Shown here: piece after piece, positions 17,217 through 26,196 of the stretch | How the letters are laid out: each line of letters starts with the position of its first letter | How positions within the stretch are numbered: the first letter of the stretch is position 1 | Origin: Sporosarcina gallistercoris | GTDB lineage: Bacteria; Bacillota; Bacilli; Bacillales_A; Planococcaceae | Direction of reading: 5' to 3' | DNA length: 64,000 bases | Assembly: GCF_014836415.1 (NCBI RefSeq) | Contig: NZ_JACSQY010000013.1 | Coordinates: 1-64,000 of the forward strand | Notes under the pieces: generated by a model | Databases searched by the model: none | What the model saw: only the letters and a program-made list of their open reading frames with translations | Told to the model about the DNA's origin: nothing | Program-made: the position numbers and the translations under genes

Positions 17217-17927
17217 TTGGCAACAGATGTGAACGTATTCCTGGCATTCGGAGCGGGCTTTTTAAGTTTCATTTCTCCGTGTGTACTGCCGCTATATCCG
17301 GCATTCATTTCCTACATTACTGGAATGTCGATTGAAGACTTACGCTCAGATAAGAAACGGATGAGCCGAAATGGAATGTTACATACATTATTTTTCCTTC
17401 TTGGATTTTCGGTTGTATTTATTTTTCTCGGGTTCGGCTCTTCATTTATCGGTCGTTTCTTTATCGAGTATATGGATCTCCTTCGACAAATCGGTGCAAT
17501 TTTCATCGTGTTATTCGGTTTAATGGTAGTTGGCATTTTCACACCGAAGTTTTTAATGCAAGAACACAAGCTACAGTTTAAAAACCGCCCATCCGGTTAC
17601 TTAGGTTCTGCTCTCATCGGACTTGCGTTTTCAGCAGGCTGGCAACCATGTATGGGGCCGATCATTGGGGCCATTATTGGTCTAGCGGCTGCTAATCCCG
17701 GTTCCAGTATGTTGTACATGATGACCTACGTCCTCGGATTCGCGATTCCATTCTTCGTGCTCTCATTCTTCGTAACACGTCTTGGATGGATCCGCAAGAA
17801 CAACCAGAAGATTATGCGCATTGGCGGAGCCTTTATGATTGTCTTCGGTATCGTGTTATTCTTCGACGGGATGACGTTCTTAATCAGCTTGCTCAGTCCC
17901 ATTTTTGGAGATTTCCAAGGCTTTTGA
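17217..17927 (+). CDS. ccdA: CcdA, thiol-disulfide transmembrane carrier for cytochrome c biogenesis
   Basis: A 236-residue polytopic protein of the DsbD transmembrane/CcdA family. The two redox Cys regions are visible: [13 protein letters not shown] near residue 22 and [13 protein letters not shown] near residue 142. CcdA moves reducing equivalents from cytosolic thioredoxin across the membrane to keep apocytochrome c and sporulation thiols reduced. Start is TTG 17217, preceded by GGAGGGG at nine bases. It is followed by a thioredoxin-like gene and ccdC on the same strand with short spacers, an operon. Confidence 0.92.
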   Translation: MATDVNVFLAFGAGFLSFISPCVLPLYPAFISYITGMSIEDLRSDKKRMSRNGMLHTLFFLLGFSVVFIFLGFGSSFIGRFFIEYMDLLRQIGAIFIVLFGLMVVGIFTPKFLMQEHKLQFKNRPSGYLGSALIGLAFSAGWQPCMGPIIGAIIGLAAANPGSSMLYMMTYVLGFAIPFFVLSFFVTRLGWIRKNNQKIMRIGGAFMIVFGIVLFFDGMTFLISLLSPIFGDFQGF

Positions 17928-17947
17928 CCATCAAGGAGGATTGAACA

Positions 17948-18268
17948 GTGAACGAAGTGAAGTCTTTTGAATCATGGCAAGAACTTTTAACACAGCAAGA
18001 AGCGATGCTGCTATTTGTGAAAACAGATCATTGTTCAGTTTGTGATGGGCTGTATCCGCAAGTGGAGAGGCTTGCAGACGGGTATCCATTTCCGTTCTTT
18101 TATGTAAATGTCGCGCAAGTGCCGGAAATGGCAGGGCAGCTTTCGCTGTTTACAGCACCGGTTGTCTTGTTATTCAGACAAGGTAAAGAACTGACTCGGT
18201 TTGCAAGGTTTGTTCCGATGGAGCAACTTCGAAAACGGTTGGACGAGCTGAAGGAGGCGTGCGAATGA
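17948..18268 (+). CDS. Thioredoxin-fold protein in the ccd operon
   Basis: A 106-residue single-domain thioredoxin-like protein with redox pair CSVC at about residues 31-34 and the conserved cis-Pro region FTAPVVLLF near residue 79. It has no signal peptide, so it should act in the cytosol, plausibly as an electron donor to CcdA (inference from position). Start GTG 17948 has AAGGAGG upstream. In B. subtilis the gene between ccdA and ccdC is a CheY-like yneI; here a thioredoxin-like gene takes that slot. The stop overlaps the ccdC start by four bases. Confidence 0.8.
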   Translation: MNEVKSFESWQELLTQQEAMLLFVKTDHCSVCDGLYPQVERLADGYPFPFFYVNVAQVPEMAGQLSLFTAPVVLLFRQGKELTRFARFVPMEQLRKRLDELKEACE

Positions 18269-18792
18269 GTCAACTGCAAGAACTGATTGATAAGGTTTTC
18301 AATGAAATCCCGTCCGTCTATTTAATTGTCGGCTCTACGGTCGCATTTTTCTTCATGGGAATCTTAGGATTCCTCGTCCGCTCCAAAGCGGCGGACCGCC
18401 CGATTTCTCCGATACGTATTGTGCTGCCACCGTTATTTATGTCTTCCGGGATGCTTATGTTTTTGTTTACACAATTCCAAGTGCCGCGGAGTCAGGTGAT
18501 TGAAGCTGCGGCTGTAGGACTGCTGTTTTCAACGATCTTGATTGCAACGACAAATTTCGAACAGAAAAATGGTCAATTGTTCGTCAAGCGATCGAAAGCA
18601 TTCATCTTCATTTTGGCGGGCTTACTCATTTTCCGATTGGTCGCGAAACTGATTCTCAGCAGCTCCATCGACGTCGGGGAACTAGCTGGTATGTTTTTCA
18701 TCCTAGCATTCTCGATGATCGTCCCGTGGCGCATCGGTATGCTCATCAAATATAACAACCTGAAAAAAAGAGAGAGACTCACGGTCAAATGA
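18265..18792 (+). CDS. ccdC: CcdC family membrane protein
   Basis: A 175-residue protein with about four hydrophobic helices that matches CcdC/YneJ (DUF1453) in length, pattern (FLVRSKAADRPISP loop after helix one, MIVPWRIGM near the end) and location. CcdC accompanies CcdA but its biochemical role is not defined. ATG 18265 overlaps the previous stop (ATGA) with GGAGG upstream, so translation is coupled. The coding end forms one arm of the terminator. Confidence 0.85.
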   Translation: MSQLQELIDKVFNEIPSVYLIVGSTVAFFFMGILGFLVRSKAADRPISPIRIVLPPLFMSSGMLMFLFTQFQVPRSQVIEAAAVGLLFSTILIATTNFEQKNGQLFVKRSKAFIFILAGLLIFRLVAKLILSSSIDVGELAGMFFILAFSMIVPWRIGMLIKYNNLKKRERLTVK

Positions 18793-18810
18793 CCAGGTCT
18801 CTCTCTTTTT
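18765..18810 (+). terminator. Bidirectional terminator between ccdC and yneK
   Basis: Stem AAAAAGAGAGAGACT / GGTCTCTCTCTTTTT with an inner GGTCA/TGACC repeat, T-run on both strands, spanning the ccdC stop. Confidence 0.85.
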
Positions 18811-18815
18811 GTGTG

Positions 18816-19238
18816 TCAGAAAAGATGCTCATACGGAGTCATGTCAACATCCATAGTTGTAAGCTTCTTGCGTAAGAATTTGTGATCGCGCTTCGGCGTC
18901 GCCACGATGTAGCCTCGGATAATGTGATCGAATTCAATCGTTTTTGCATGCTCATCGAGGGCGATTTGACCGATACGGCCTGCAATCTTCTGTTTCGCCA
19001 CCGGGCGGAACAGTTCAGGAACCGGCTGGACGAGTTCGTTCAACAACCCCTTCGCTTCGTCATTCCATAGATGAAGCGAGCGATCCACGTAGTACTCTTC
19101 CCAGTCCAATGTCGACTTGCCATCTTCCTTAGGGAACACTTTAAGGAACTTGCGGAACATGAAAAATCCACCAATCGCGAACAATCCGATTAAGACGATA
19201 CACCAAAATACAATAAACCAGATAAACCAGCCTGGCAT
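18816..19238 (-). CDS. yneK: YneK-like DUF2621 membrane protein
   Basis: A 140-residue protein with one N-terminal membrane helix (residues 4-28) followed by a soluble domain. It fits DUF2621/YneK in sequence pattern (WEEYYVDRSLHLWNDEAK, PVPELFRPVAKQKIAG) and location beside ccdC. Function unknown; members occur in spore formers. It faces the ccd operon and shares its terminator. Confidence 0.8.
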   Translation of the reverse strand: MPGWFIWFIVFWCIVLIGLFAIGGFFMFRKFLKVFPKEDGKSTLDWEEYYVDRSLHLWNDEAKGLLNELVQPVPELFRPVAKQKIAGRIGQIALDEHAKTIEFDHIIRGYIVATPKRDHKFLRKKLTTMDVDMTPYEHLF

Positions 19239-19364
19239 AATACGTTCACCTCTTTATGACTCTCTACACTATCAATTGTACCTGTAAACTAAAAAACTTT
19301 CACGAACATTGTATCCTTTTCTGCAAGTTTCGTCTATCTAGACTGTGAAAGGAGGGGAACGCAC

Positions 19365-19586
19365 ATGGCAGCAGCACTCGAGTTTCAAACAGCAGTCGGT
19401 AAGATTTTCTACAATGCAGGCTCAACACCCGATGGACGTCTTATCCGTAAGTCGCAAACTTACCGCTTCATCGAACAAAATGCAACACCGGCCAATCTCC
19501 AGCTCGCACTATCTTCACTCGGCCAACTGTCCGCAATGACAGTCATGTCTTATGAAAAAATCGTCACATCCGAAATCACAGACTAA
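19365..19586 (+). CDS. DUF1659 small protein
   Basis: A 73-residue soluble protein of the DUF1659 type, with the pattern YRFIEQNATPANLQLALSSL. Function unknown. GGAGGGGAA precedes the ATG. It sits 25 bases before a DUF2922 gene and near a YvrJ gene, the trio often found together in Bacilli. Confidence 0.75.
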   Translation: MAAALEFQTAVGKIFYNAGSTPDGRLIRKSQTYRFIEQNATPANLQLALSSLGQLSAMTVMSYEKIVTSEITD

Positions 19587-19611
19587 CTAACAAAAGAGGA
19601 GGAATTCACAA

Positions 19612-19833
19612 ATGGCACTCACACTTCAACTCGTATTTACAAAGTCGGATGGCAAGGATTTTGTCCTGACGGTCGATGAGCCGCGTCCAGGAGTCACACC
19701 GGCTGAAGTTCAGACCGCAATGGAGCAGATTATTGCATCCGGTGTATTCAAAAGGGATGGGGACGTCCTGATAGCTGTGAAAAGCGCTCGCATTATCGAT
19801 CGATCGGTGAACGATCTTTTCAGCAACAAATAA
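19612..19833 (+). CDS. DUF2922 small protein
   Basis: A 73-residue protein of the DUF2922 family: MALTLQLVFTKSDGK start, VDEPRPGVTPAEVQTAM motif and an AVKSARIIDRSV end. Role unknown. GAGGAGG lies before the ATG. It is co-transcribed with the DUF1659 gene and followed by a strong terminator. Confidence 0.78.
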   Translation: MALTLQLVFTKSDGKDFVLTVDEPRPGVTPAEVQTAMEQIIASGVFKRDGDVLIAVKSARIIDRSVNDLFSNK

Positions 19834-19840
19834 TAGGTGA

Positions 19841-19876
19841 GCCGGTCCCTAGTCAGCTGACAGGGACCGGCTTTTT
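19841..19876 (+). terminator. Terminator after the DUF2922 gene
   Basis: Perfect stem GCCGGTCCCT / AGGGACCGGC closed further by AGTCAGCTGAC, then TTTTT. Confidence 0.9.
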
Positions 19877-19938
19877 AACACTCTGAGCGAGTATCTGTGT
19901 TCCCGCCGCAGTAACTAAATTAAAAGGAGGCGAATGTG

Positions 19939-20079
19939 ATGGAACAATTGTTGGAACAAATGATGGGATTCATCCAGGAGGTGGGCTTTCCGGTTTTTGT
20001 TTCCTTCTATCTGCTCCACCGCCTGGAAGTGAAGCTTGAAGCAATCCACGGAGCACTCGTAACTCTAAAAGTGAAGTAG
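19939..20079 (+). CDS. YvrJ family small protein
   Basis: A 46-residue protein, too short for common ORF cut-offs. It starts MEQLLEQMMGFIQEVGFPVF and ends HGALVTLKVK, with one central hydrophobic segment (GFPVFVSFYLLHRL), matching the YvrJ family. AAGGAGGCG precedes the ATG by eight bases. Its position after DUF1659/DUF2922 genes is typical. Function unknown, likely membrane-associated. Confidence 0.8.
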   Translation: MEQLLEQMMGFIQEVGFPVFVSFYLLHRLEVKLEAIHGALVTLKVK

Positions 20080-20100
20080 TTTTCACATAACCGACAAACA

Positions 20101-20139
20101 AACGCCAAACAACCTATGGATCCACGGTTGTTTGGCGTT
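20101..20139 (+). terminator. Hairpin after the yvrJ-like gene
   Basis: Perfect 14-bp stem AACGCCAAACAACC / GGTTGTTTGGCGTT with an 11-base loop. There is no strong T-run, so it may be a weak terminator or an mRNA-stabilising end. Confidence 0.6.
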
Positions 20140-20188
20140 CGTGTGTCCGATATGATAAGGTAAACACATTAGATTTGGGGGAAGTGCA

Positions 20189-20776
20189 GTGAAGAAGAAG
20201 GCATTGGTTTTTGGCGTAATCCTGATGGCACTTGTAGTGAGTGCATGTTCTGGCGGGTTTAAAGCAGATCATCATTACAGCATTGCGCCATTCGAATTCA
20301 CGAACCACCATAATGAAAAGGTCTCATTAGATGATTTGAAAGGTGAGATCTGGCTAGCTCAGTTTGTATTCACCACCTGTACGACTGTCTGTCCACCTAT
20401 GATGTCCAATATGGCGGAACTCCAACAGAAGTTAGTCGATAAAGGGATCGAAAACTACAAAATCGTCTCTTTCAGTGTGGACCCTGATGTCGATACTCCC
20501 GAAAAACTAGCTGAGTACTTGGAAGCTTTCAGTGTTCCGGACTCTTCGAAATGGGAAATGCTTACGGGTTACAAGATGGAGGACATAAGCGAGCTAGCGG
20601 TGAAGTCCTTTAAAATGCCGGTGATTGACGATCCGAATTCAGACCAAGTGATCCACGGCTCTCGCTTTGGACTGGTCGACAAAGAAGGAAAAGTCGTCAA
20701 ATCCTATTCCGGAAATGAAGACGTTCCATTCGATACGATCGTAAAAGACATGAAAGCCCTCAGTAAACAAGACTAA
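20189..20776 (+). CDS. SCO1/SenC family lipoprotein
   Basis: A 195-residue lipoprotein (lipobox VVSACSGG) with a thioredoxin-fold SCO domain. The copper-binding CxxxC is in TTCTTVCPPMMSN (about residues 67-79) and the third ligand His in QVIHGSRFGL (about 153). SCO proteins deliver copper to or reduce thiols of the CuA site of cytochrome c oxidase, on the outer membrane face. The GTG start has GGGGGAAG upstream. Closeness to ccdA-ccdC fits a respiratory assembly neighbourhood. Confidence 0.88.
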   Translation: MKKKALVFGVILMALVVSACSGGFKADHHYSIAPFEFTNHHNEKVSLDDLKGEIWLAQFVFTTCTTVCPPMMSNMAELQQKLVDKGIENYKIVSFSVDPDVDTPEKLAEYLEAFSVPDSSKWEMLTGYKMEDISELAVKSFKMPVIDDPNSDQVIHGSRFGLVDKEGKVVKSYSGNEDVPFDTIVKDMKALSKQD

Positions 20777-20800
20777 ATCGCGCAGAGAGGAGAGGGACGA

Positions 20801-21466
20801 GTGAAGAAAAAGAAACGCAGACTAACGGCGAAAGCTAAATTATTGCTAATCGCACTGCTTATTCCTGTTTCAGTCGTCCTTTTCACTTTGACTGCGATCA
20901 TTTGGACAAGCATCCGTCACCCGGAAGTCATTCAAAAATCCGCCAGCACGTTGATGGAGTTGTCAGATCGACATGGGGGACTGACCATTCCGGAAGAGTA
21001 TATCCCCATTTATAAAGCAGCAGCAAAAGAGTATGACATTCCGTGGACGTTACTTGCTGCACATCACCGGGTGGAAACCCGTTTTTCCACTATGAAAACG
21101 ATGGTTTCTCCAACAGGTGCGGAAGGGCATATGCAATTCATGCCGTGTACGTTCGTCGGATGGAGCTATCCTGGCTGCAAAGACTTAGGAAAAGGGGATA
21201 TTCCTGAAGAAGATAAAACCAACCTTGATGTAATTGCAAAACATGGGGGATACGGAGTAGATGGAAATGGCGATGGGATTGCTGATCCGTACAATCTGGA
21301 AGATGCGATCTTTAGCGCAGCTAACTACTTAGCGCAAAGCGGGGCGGCAGACGGGCAAATCGAGAAAGCCATTTTTCACTACAACCATAGCGATAAATAC
21401 GTAGAAGACGTGCTCTGGTTTTTTGAAGAATACGAATCACAACAAACCCAACAAGCACAAAAATAA
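20801..21466 (+). CDS. Membrane-anchored lytic transglycosylase (SLT-like)
   Basis: A 221-residue protein with a basic N-terminus, one membrane helix (residues 12-36) and an extracytoplasmic lysozyme-like domain. The segment LLAAHHRVETRFS (about 83-95) carries the expected catalytic Glu, and EGHMQFMPCTFVGW is the conserved GxMQFMP motif. It should cleave the glycan strand of peptidoglycan, as in the spore-forming Bacilli YocA/CwlT-type domain. GTG start with GGAGAGGG upstream, 24 bases after the SCO gene, so probably co-transcribed. Confidence 0.8.
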   Translation: MKKKKRRLTAKAKLLLIALLIPVSVVLFTLTAIIWTSIRHPEVIQKSASTLMELSDRHGGLTIPEEYIPIYKAAAKEYDIPWTLLAAHHRVETRFSTMKTMVSPTGAEGHMQFMPCTFVGWSYPGCKDLGKGDIPEEDKTNLDVIAKHGGYGVDGNGDGIADPYNLEDAIFSAANYLAQSGAADGQIEKAIFHYNHSDKYVEDVLWFFEEYESQQTQQAQK

Positions 21467-21498
21467 AAAGGACTCCGCGAATTAGCGAAGTCCTTTTT
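21465..21498 (+). terminator. Bidirectional terminator
   Basis: Stem AAAAAGGACT-CCGC / GCG-AGTCCTTTTT with A/T tails on both sides, between converging genes. Confidence 0.85.
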
Positions 21499-21499
21499 G

Positions 21500-21754
21500 T
21501 TATGCTGCTTTACGCATAGCTTTCATAATCAGGCTGACGATGAACACAAGAATGACAGCCCCGATGATTGCTGGTACGAGATAGAAGTCCGAAACTTTAG
21601 GACCCCAAGATCCGAGCAGCATTCCGCCAACCCATGCACCTACGATACCTGCAATAATATTACCAATAATTCCGCCTGGGATATCTTTCCCTAGAATAAG
21701 TCCGGCTAGCCAACCGATAATTCCGCCGATGATTAAGAACCAAATGAAACTCAT
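21500..21754 (-). CDS. GlsB/YeaQ/YmgE family stress membrane protein
   Basis: An 84-residue transglycosylase-associated-like membrane protein with three hydrophobic helices and the glycine motifs GGIIGWLAGLILG and GGIIGNIIAGIVGAWVGG. Members are small general-stress proteins of unclear function. AAGGAGATG precedes the ATG. A SigB-like promoter lies about 50 bases upstream. Confidence 0.88.
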   Translation of the reverse strand: MSFIWFLIIGGIIGWLAGLILGKDIPGGIIGNIIAGIVGAWVGGMLLGSWGPKVSDFYLVPAIIGAVILVFIVSLIMKAMRKAA

Positions 21755-21805
21755 TTGAAAACATCTCCTTTTTGTTAATATAATATGTCTGTTCTAGTCA
21801 GTATA

Positions 21806-21831
21806 ATAACCGTAAATGACCCACTTGAAAC
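21806..21831 (-). promoter_or_regulatory. Candidate SigB promoter of the YeaQ-like gene
   Basis: On the minus strand GTTTCA, 14-base spacer, GGTTAT approximates the SigB consensus GTTTAA-N12-14-GGGTAT. Consistent with a general-stress protein, but two mismatches leave it tentative. Confidence 0.45.
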
Positions 21832-21878
21832 CTATTTGCTAAAATTGTTTGCATAGAATAATCATTTTTCACACAGAC

Positions 21879-22433
21879 TTACCGAATTACGGTCGCTCCG
21901 AGTGTGTTTTCGAAATGGCGCATTGCCCAATCATGTCCAGCAGCGTCAAAGCTTGCAACACCCCGTTCATGGATCACCGTCGTAAATCCTTTGTTGTAAG
22001 CGTCTACAGAAGTATGCAAAATGCAAATATCCGTACAGACACCTACTAAGTGAAGTTCTTGAATACCACGTGCCCGCAGCCAAATTTCCAGCTCTGTCCC
22101 TGCGAATGCACTGTACCGGGTTTTATCCATCCAATGAATCGAACTACGATTATCTTCATAAAATTGTTTTAACGTTCCGAATGGCTCTCTTCCAGCAGTT
22201 CCACGTAAATTATGAGGGGGGAATAGACGTGATTCCGGATGATAGGGATCGTTTTCGTCATGCACGTCCACTGCGAATACAACCGATTCCCCTCGGGTGA
22301 CAAACTCCTTGGTCAGCTGCTCGATATATCCTTCCAGCGCAATTCCAGGTGCTCCGCACGTCAACGCTCCGTCTTCTGCAACAAAATCTTCCGTGTAGTC
22401 AATAACCAATAACGCTTTCTTCACCTTCAGCAC
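21879..22433 (-). CDS. Cysteine hydrolase, isochorismatase/nicotinamidase-like
   Basis: A 184-residue cysteine hydrolase. The triad is visible as Asp in VIDYTEDFV (about residue 11), Lys in WMDKTRYSAF (about 103) and Cys in LVGVCTDICILHT (about 134). DVHDENDPYHPES supplies the metal-binding Asp/His typical of nicotinamidases, so conversion of nicotinamide to nicotinate (NAD salvage) is the best guess, with other amidases possible. GGAGAGGGAG precedes the start. Confidence 0.82.
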   Translation of the reverse strand: MLKVKKALLVIDYTEDFVAEDGALTCGAPGIALEGYIEQLTKEFVTRGESVVFAVDVHDENDPYHPESRLFPPHNLRGTAGREPFGTLKQFYEDNRSSIHWMDKTRYSAFAGTELEIWLRARGIQELHLVGVCTDICILHTSVDAYNKGFTTVIHERGVASFDAAGHDWAMRHFENTLGATVIR

Positions 22434-22528
22434 TCCCTCTCCTTATTCTGATTCCATTATGCACAGACCGGCAAAAGATATGCATCTATTCATCTCCCGA
22501 ACTATCCATCGTGTTTCCTTATGGATTA

Positions 22529-22556
22529 CTATAAATTTAATGTAATTTACTTATAG
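22529..22556 (+). promoter_or_regulatory. Symmetric element in the acnA promoter region
   Basis: CTATAA and TTATAG separated by 16 bases, upstream of a TATATGAT -10-like sequence. B. subtilis citB is repressed by CcpC at ATAA/TTAT dyads; spacing here differs from the described ATAA-N7-TTAT, so assignment to CcpC is inference. Confidence 0.35.
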
Positions 22557-22635
22557 ACTTTGCTGTTATATGATGGAGTAGAGAAAAGACGCTTATTTAT
22601 AGAGCCTTTTCAGTACGTAAAGGAGGAATTCAGCA

Positions 22636-25347
22636 ATGACAAAGAGCAATTTTCACAACAGCCGCTCCTCGTTTGATCTGAACGGTAAGACGTATAACTA
22701 TTACCGCATTGGAGCGATTGAAGAAGCGGGTATTGCAAAAGTCTCAAGACTACCTTACTCGATCAAAGTACTGTTAGAATCTGTCCTGCGCCAACACGAC
22801 GGATATGTCATCCAAGACAATCATGTAAACAACCTGGCAAAATGGGGCAAGGACGCTGATGCGGACGCTGAAGTACCATTCAAGCCATCCCGCGTAATCC
22901 TGCAAGACTTCACTGGTGTTCCAGTTGTTGTCGATTTGGCATCTCTTCGTTCTGCAATGGCGGAAATGGGTGGAGATCCGGATAAGATCAATCCGGAGAT
23001 TCCTGTAGACCTCGTAATTGACCACTCGGTTCAAGTTGACAGCTACGGAACATCAGACGCGTTACAGAAAAACATGGAACTCGAATTTGAACGGAATGCT
23101 GAGCGTTACCAGTTCTTAAGCTGGGCACAAAAAGCATACGACAACTATCGTGCTGTTCCGCCAGCAACTGGTATCGTTCACCAAGTGAACCTTGAGTACT
23201 TGGCAAGCGTTGTCCATGCGATTGAAAACGAAGATGGAACATTCGAAACGTATCCGGATACGTTAGTCGGAACTGACTCCCATACAACGATGATCAACGG
23301 AATCGGTGTACTCGGATGGGGCGTTGGCGGAATTGAAGCTGAAGCAGGAATGCTAGGACAGCCTTCTTACTTCCCAATTCCACAAGTTATCGGTGTGAAG
23401 TTGACAGGTGAGCTTCCAAACGGAACTACTGCAACAGACCTTGCACTAAAAGTGACGCAAACATTGCGTGCACATGGTGTAGTTGGTAAATTCGTTGAAT
23501 TCTTCGGACCAGGCGTTCCACAATTGCCACTTGCTGACCGGGCAACAATCGCGAACATGGCTCCAGAGTATGGCGCAACATGTGGTTTCTTCCCAGTAGA
23601 TGAAGAGTCGCTTAACTACATGAAACTAACTGGCCGCGATGCGGAACATATCGAAGTCGTGAAAAAGTACTTACAAGAAAACGACATGTTCTTCTCAACG
23701 GACAAAGAAGATCCAATCTACACTGAATGTATCGAAATCGATTTGACTCAAGTAGAAGCGAACCTTGCTGGACCGAAACGTCCGCAAGATATGATTCCAC
23801 TTTCAGACATGAAGCGTGAATTCAACGACGCGGTTGTTGCACCTGAAGGCAACCAAGGGTTCGGACTTACGCCGAAAGAAATGAAGAAGAGCGGTACAAT
23901 CGAGTTCGCAAACGGTACGACAATGGAGATGAAAACAGGCGATCTAGCGATTGCAGCGATCACTTCATGTACCAATACATCGAACCCATACGTTATGCTC
24001 GGTGCTGGACTTGTCGCTAAAAAAGCGGTTGAGCTCGGATTAACACCGCCTGCATATGTGAAAACTTCACTCGCACCAGGTTCAAAAGTCGTAACAGGTT
24101 ACTTACAAGAATCCGGACTCGATAAGTACCTTGACCAAATCGGTTTCAACACAGTTGGATATGGATGTACGACATGTATCGGTAACTCCGGTCCATTGCT
24201 TCCGGAAATCGAGAAAACAATCGCTCAAAACGACTTACTTGTCTCATCAGTCCTCTCGGGTAACCGGAACTTTGAAGGACGTATCCACCCTTATGTGAAA
24301 GCGAACTACTTGGCATCACCGCCACTAGTTGTTGCTTATGCACTTGCAGGTACAGTGGATATCGACTTCAAGAAAGAACCGATCGGTAAATCCAAAGACG
24401 GCAAAGATGTATTCTTCAAAGACATCTGGCCATCGACAGAAGAAGTGAAGGCAATGATCGAGAAAACGGTCACTCCTGAACTCTTCCGTAAAGAGTATGC
24501 ACGCGTGTTCACTGAAAACGAAGCATGGAATGCGATTGAAACAACAGATGAAGCATTGTATGATTTCGATGACAAGTCGACATATATCCAAAACCCGCCA
24601 TTCTTCGAAGGTCTTTCAAAAGAGCCTGAAGATATCAGTGCATTGAAAGACTTGCGCGTTGTCGGTAAATTCGGCGACTCGATTACGACGGACCACATTT
24701 CACCAGCAGGTGCCATCGGTAAAGATACACCAGCAGGTCTCTACTTGCGTGAAAACGGCGTTGAGCCACGTTACTTCAACTCATATGGTTCTCGTCGTGG
24801 TAACCATGAAGTCATGATGCGCGGTACGTTTGCGAATATCCGCATCCGTAACCAAATCGCAAAAGGGACAGAAGGCGGCTACACAACTTACTGGCCAAAC
24901 AAAGAGATCATGCCAATCTATGACGCTTGCATGAAGTACCAACAAGATGGTACAGGACTTGCTGTCATTGCTGGTAAAGACTACGGAATGGGCTCTTCAC
25001 GTGACTGGGCTGCGAAAGGGACTTCTCTTCTCGGCATTAAGACAGTTATCGCCGAAAGCTACGAGCGTATCCACCGTTCAAACCTAGTGATGATGGGTGT
25101 TCTTCCACTTCAATTCGTGAACGGACAAAGTGCAGCATCTCTTGGTTTAACAGGAGAAGAAGCAATCAGCGTCAACATCGCAGAAGGCGTTAAGCCACGC
25201 GACATCTTGAAAGTGACTGCTACTGCTGCAGATGGCACTGTAACGGAATTCGATGCGCTTGCGCGTTTCGATTCAGAAGTCGAAATCGACTACTACCGTC
25301 ACGGCGGCATTCTTCAAATGGTACTTCGCGACAAGATGAAAGCTTAA
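22636..25347 (+). CDS. acnA: Aconitate hydratase (AcnA/CitB type)
   Basis: A 903-residue aconitase A, which interconverts citrate and isocitrate in the TCA cycle and, in Bacillus and IRP1 relatives, can bind RNA when the cluster is lost. The 4Fe-4S ligands are seen in [14 protein letters not shown] (about 436-449) and [13 protein letters not shown] (about 502-514). The substrate-binding [14 protein letters not shown] of the swivel domain is near residue 778. Length is normal. AAAGGAGG lies ahead of the ATG. It is monocistronic with a strong terminator. Confidence 0.97.
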   Translation: MTKSNFHNSRSSFDLNGKTYNYYRIGAIEEAGIAKVSRLPYSIKVLLESVLRQHDGYVIQDNHVNNLAKWGKDADADAEVPFKPSRVILQDFTGVPVVVDLASLRSAMAEMGGDPDKINPEIPVDLVIDHSVQVDSYGTSDALQKNMELEFERNAERYQFLSWAQKAYDNYRAVPPATGIVHQVNLEYLASVVHAIENEDGTFETYPDTLVGTDSHTTMINGIGVLGWGVGGIEAEAGMLGQPSYFPIPQVIGVKLTGELPNGTTATDLALKVTQTLRAHGVVGKFVEFFGPGVPQLPLADRATIANMAPEYGATCGFFPVDEESLNYMKLTGRDAEHIEVVKKYLQENDMFFSTDKEDPIYTECIEIDLTQVEANLAGPKRPQDMIPLSDMKREFNDAVVAPEGNQGFGLTPKEMKKSGTIEFANGTTMEMKTGDLAIAAITSCTNTSNPYVMLGAGLVAKKAVELGLTPPAYVKTSLAPGSKVVTGYLQESGLDKYLDQIGFNTVGYGCTTCIGNSGPLLPEIEKTIAQNDLLVSSVLSGNRNFEGRIHPYVKANYLASPPLVVAYALAGTVDIDFKKEPIGKSKDGKDVFFKDIWPSTEEVKAMIEKTVTPELFRKEYARVFTENEAWNAIETTDEALYDFDDKSTYIQNPPFFEGLSKEPEDISALKDLRVVGKFGDSITTDHISPAGAIGKDTPAGLYLRENGVEPRYFNSYGSRRGNHEVMMRGTFANIRIRNQIAKGTEGGYTTYWPNKEIMPIYDACMKYQQDGTGLAVIAGKDYGMGSSRDWAAKGTSLLGIKTVIAESYERIHRSNLVMMGVLPLQFVNGQSAASLGLTGEEAISVNIAEGVKPRDILKVTATAADGTVTEFDALARFDSEVEIDYYRHGGILQMVLRDKMKA

Positions 25348-25361
25348 TCATAAGCGATGCC

Positions 25362-25398
25362 ACCCCCTTGCTGATTCAGTTCAGCAAGGGGGTTTTTA
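25362..25398 (+). terminator. Terminator of acnA
   Basis: Perfect 13-bp stem ACCCCCTTGCTGA / TCAGCAAGGGGGT, six-base loop, TTTTT. Confidence 0.93.
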
Positions 25399-25462
25399 AT
25401 CGTTGCGGCTGATTTTTTTGATGGACTTTTGTATACTTGGCTATGTAGAAGAGGTGAAATGT

Positions 25463-25888
25463 ATGTTTGTCAGTGCAAAGGAAATTGAAATTCGATATGC
25501 AGAGACCGATCAGATGGGCGTCGTCTATCACGCGAATTATTTGGTCTGGATGGAAATCGGACGAACGAAGCTCATCGAGGATCTTGGATTCACGTATGCC
25601 GGGCTCGAAGCAGAAGGCTATCTATCTCCAGTCACCGACCTATCCATCAAGTACAAGGCTTCCATGCGCTATGGTGAGACCGCCACTGTGCGGACATGGA
25701 TCGAATCCCACGGAAAGTTGCGCACGACGTATGGCTATGAAATCTTGCATGCAGATGGTACAGTGGCGGCAACCGCGACTTCCGAACACGTAGTTGTACG
25801 AAAAGACACATTCCGACCGATTTCACTGCGTAAAATAGATCCTGTATGGGATGCGAAGTATGCCGAAATCGCAAAAAGAGTCGATTGA
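25463..25888 (+). CDS. yneP: Acyl-CoA thioesterase, YbgC/YneP-like
   Basis: A 141-residue hotdog-fold thioesterase. The YbgC-type signature RYAETDQMGVVYHANYLVW (residues 11-29) contains the catalytic Asp. It hydrolyses acyl-CoAs in the cytosol; substrate length is unknown. AGAGGTG with normal spacing favours ATG 25463 over the upstream in-frame ATG at 25403, which lies only four bases past the acnA terminator. The acnA neighbourhood matches yneP of B. subtilis. Confidence 0.88.
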   Translation: MFVSAKEIEIRYAETDQMGVVYHANYLVWMEIGRTKLIEDLGFTYAGLEAEGYLSPVTDLSIKYKASMRYGETATVRTWIESHGKLRTTYGYEILHADGTVAATATSEHVVVRKDTFRPISLRKIDPVWDAKYAEIAKRVD

Positions 25889-25894
25889 TTGAAG

Positions 25895-25929
25895 AAAAAG
25901 GCTTCCTGGAATGCTCAGGAAGCCTTTTA
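25895..25929 (+). terminator. Terminator of the thioesterase gene
   Basis: Stem AAAAGGCTTCCTG / CAGGAAGCCTTTT with a seven-base loop and A/T tails on both strands. Confidence 0.9.
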
Positions 25930-25960
25930 TATGGAGAGATGGGCATGGGAAGCGCAGAAA

Positions 25961-26160
25961 TCGCTCGTAAATATGTGAAAGTGATCATAAATTTGTAATT
26001 TCGCTCATATATCCTGGAATGTGATCATAAACTCAGCATTCCGCTCATAAATCTCAAAATGTGATCATAACCCCAGAACTCCGCTCATAAATCTCAAAAT
26101 GTGATCATAACCCCCAGCATTCCGCTCATAAATAACGAAATATGATCATAACCTCGCGAG
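25961..26160 (+). repeat. Tandem array of alternating 20-bp half-units (40-bp period), copy 1
   Basis: Ten consecutive half-units of about 20 bases. Odd units start CGCTCATAA or TCGCTCRTA (25961, 26001, 26041, 26081, 26122) and even units start GTGATCATAA (25981, 26021, 26061, 26101, with ATGATCATAA at 26142). The units at 26041-26060 and 26081-26100 are identical. TCATAA is the shared core; the last ten bases of each unit vary but often end in AAAT or CATT. It starts 31 bases past a terminator, contains no gene, and recurs at 57618. Confidence 0.92.
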
Positions 26161-26196
26161 CGAACCCAAACACAAATCAACTTCTTACCCACAAAA

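Noticed and set aside
25961..26160. CRISPR array
   Set aside because: Half-units are 20 bp with no unique 30-bp spacers, and no cas genes are in the window.
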